The notes under the pieces: model-generated | Database searches by the model: none | The model's input: the letters and a program-made list of their open reading frames with translations, nothing else | What the model was told of the DNA's origin: nothing | In this document: one piece after another, positions 12,945-13,695 of the stretch | How positions within the stretch are numbered: the stretch's first letter is position 1 | Layout of the letters: each line of letters starts with the position of its first letter | Made by a program: the position numbers and the translations under genes | Assembly (NCBI GenBank): GCA_040752295.1 | Contig: JBFMFE010000016.1 | Location: 1 to 13,695 of the forward strand | DNA: 13,695 bases | From: JBFMFE01 sp040752295 | Lineage (GTDB): Bacteria; UBP15; UBA6099; JBFMBQ01 | Direction of reading: 5' to 3'

Positions 12945-13695
12945 GTGAAAAGGGGTAAAGGCGCGGGCGCGGCGCAGGGGCGGGGCTACCGCGAAACGTC
13001 GTTCGCCCTGCTGAAGCGCGTCATCAGGCACGGCGCGTTTTCCAACGTCGTGGTGACGAACGCGCTGCGCGGGGGCGGAATCCCGACGGACGAAAAGAGA
13101 AAGATCACGGCTCTCACGTACGGCGTCCTGCGGAACTTCGCGCTCCTCGAACACGTTCTGAAGGAATGCGCCGGCGGCAGGCTGAAAACGAGCGCAGACG
13201 CGAAGCTCATCGGACTGATGGCGGCATACGAGATTTTCTTCATGGACGCCGTGCCCGCGTACGCCGCGATAAACGAACACGTCGCACTCGCCGGGAGGTT
13301 CGCCACTCGCCCCGAGGCGGGGTTCCTCAACGCCTGCCTGAGGGCGGCAGCCGGCTCGAACCTGCGCGACTTCACGGCAGGCATCGCCGACCCGGTCGAG
13401 AAACTGGCGCTTGAGACCTCGCACCCGCCGTGGCTGACGCGCAGGCTCGCGAGCCGCTTCGGCGCCGAGACCTGCCGCGCCGTACTGACCGCCGCGAACT
13501 CGCCCCTCCCCCTCTACGTCAGAGCGACCCGGCTGAAGACCGGTGGAAGTGAGCTTGCGCGCAGGCTGCGCGCGCGGGGCTGGAGCGCGCGGCACACAGG
13601 CTCGCCTCCGCAGTGCGTCGAGATCGGCGGGGGCGGCGGGTTCCCGTTGGAGGAATACGACGCGGGACTTTTCACGCCCCAGGACAGGGCGATGC
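12945..13695 (+). CDS. rsmB: 16S rRNA m5C967 methyltransferase RsmB, N-terminal part (cut by window end)
   Basis: 250 residues are visible and the frame is open at the window end. RsmB (Sun/Fmu) methylates C967 of 16S rRNA with S-adenosylmethionine. The N-terminal NusB-like RNA-binding domain occupies about residues 15-145 (FALLKRVIRHGAFSN, ITALTYGVLRN, AYEIFFMDAVPAYAAINEHV). LETSHPPWLTRRLASRFG and NSPLPLYVRATRL are the usual link into the methyltransferase part, and FTPQDRAM begins the catalytic domain. The catalytic cysteines lie beyond the window. GTG 12945 is chosen because GGAG (12935-12938) is six bases upstream and no in-frame ATG fits the N-terminus. The gap after vapC is 77 bases with no clear promoter. 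Confidence 0.9.
   Translation, partial: MKRGKGAGAAQGRGYRETSFALLKRVIRHGAFSNVVVTNALRGGGIPTDEKRKITALTYGVLRNFALLEHVLKECAGGRLKTSADAKLIGLMAAYEIFFMDAVPAYAAINEHVALAGRFATRPEAGFLNACLRAAAGSNLRDFTAGIADPVEKLALETSHPPWLTRRLASRFGAETCRAVLTAANSPLPLYVRATRLKTGGSELARRLRARGWSARHTGSPPQCVEIGGGGGFPLEEYDAGLFTPQDRAM

Noticed and set aside
12922..12948. Eight-codon leader frame (MQKERRRA) whose TGA overlaps the rsmB GTG as GTGA
   Set aside because: The overlap is suggestive of coupling, but it has no clear ribosome binding site, and its last bases coincide with the rsmB Shine-Dalgarno region. It is most likely chance.
12711..13595. 294-codon minus-strand frame opposite vapC and rsmB
   Set aside because: It spans two unrelated + strand genes with clear family motifs and has antisense-type composition.
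1..13695. CRISPR array, tRNA or rRNA gene, insertion sequence or prophage attachment site
   Set aside because: No regularly spaced direct repeats, tRNA-like cloverleaf, rRNA core sequence, transposase or integrase was seen on either strand.

Overview
The window reads as a GC-rich, Gram-negative bacterial chromosome segment built around one cobamide (vitamin B12) acquisition and remodelling operon. Gram-negative is supported by a TonB protein and a TonB-dependent outer-membrane receptor. The convergent intergenic region carries a palindromic repeat family that I know from many uncultured lineages (peptide shadow CHCERSEAIS), so a metagenome-derived candidate lineage is plausible. I cannot assign a phylum.

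Layout. 1-37: probable last codons of an unidentified + strand gene. 38-541: convergent intergenic region with three inverted repeats. 542-1417 (-): secreted protein with two Ig-like repeats, apparently read from a leaderless promoter. 1558-1586: perfect-consensus sigma70 promoter pointing the other way. 1609-1886: cobalamin riboswitch followed by two candidate intrinsic terminators and an alternative antiterminator pairing. 1911-12164: nine co-directional genes, tonB-btuF-btuC-btuD-btuB-cobQ-cobU/cbiR-cobT-cobS. 12211-12867: vapBC toxin-antitoxin pair with its own promoter and palindromic operator. 12945-13695: start of rsmB, cut by the window end.

How it works together. BtuB with a co-encoded TonB brings corrinoids across the outer membrane; BtuF, BtuC and BtuD carry them across the inner membrane. 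The central protein is an adenosylcobinamide kinase/guanylyltransferase (CobU) fused to a TIM-barrel domain of the AP-endonuclease-2/xylose-isomerase type. I infer that domain to be CbiR, the cobamide-remodelling phosphodiesterase. CbiR would strip the lower ligand to give cobinamide phosphate, CobU would convert that directly to GDP-cobinamide, CobT would supply an activated new lower ligand, and CobS would join them. CobQ adds a late corrin-ring amidation step. Corrin-ring assembly genes, an adenosyltransferase, cbiB/cobD, cobC and exbBD are not in the window.

The most interesting points are the CobU-CbiR fusion, the two-terminator riboswitch platform, a probable CTG start for cobS, and the leaderless duplicated Ig-like secreted protein next to the operon.
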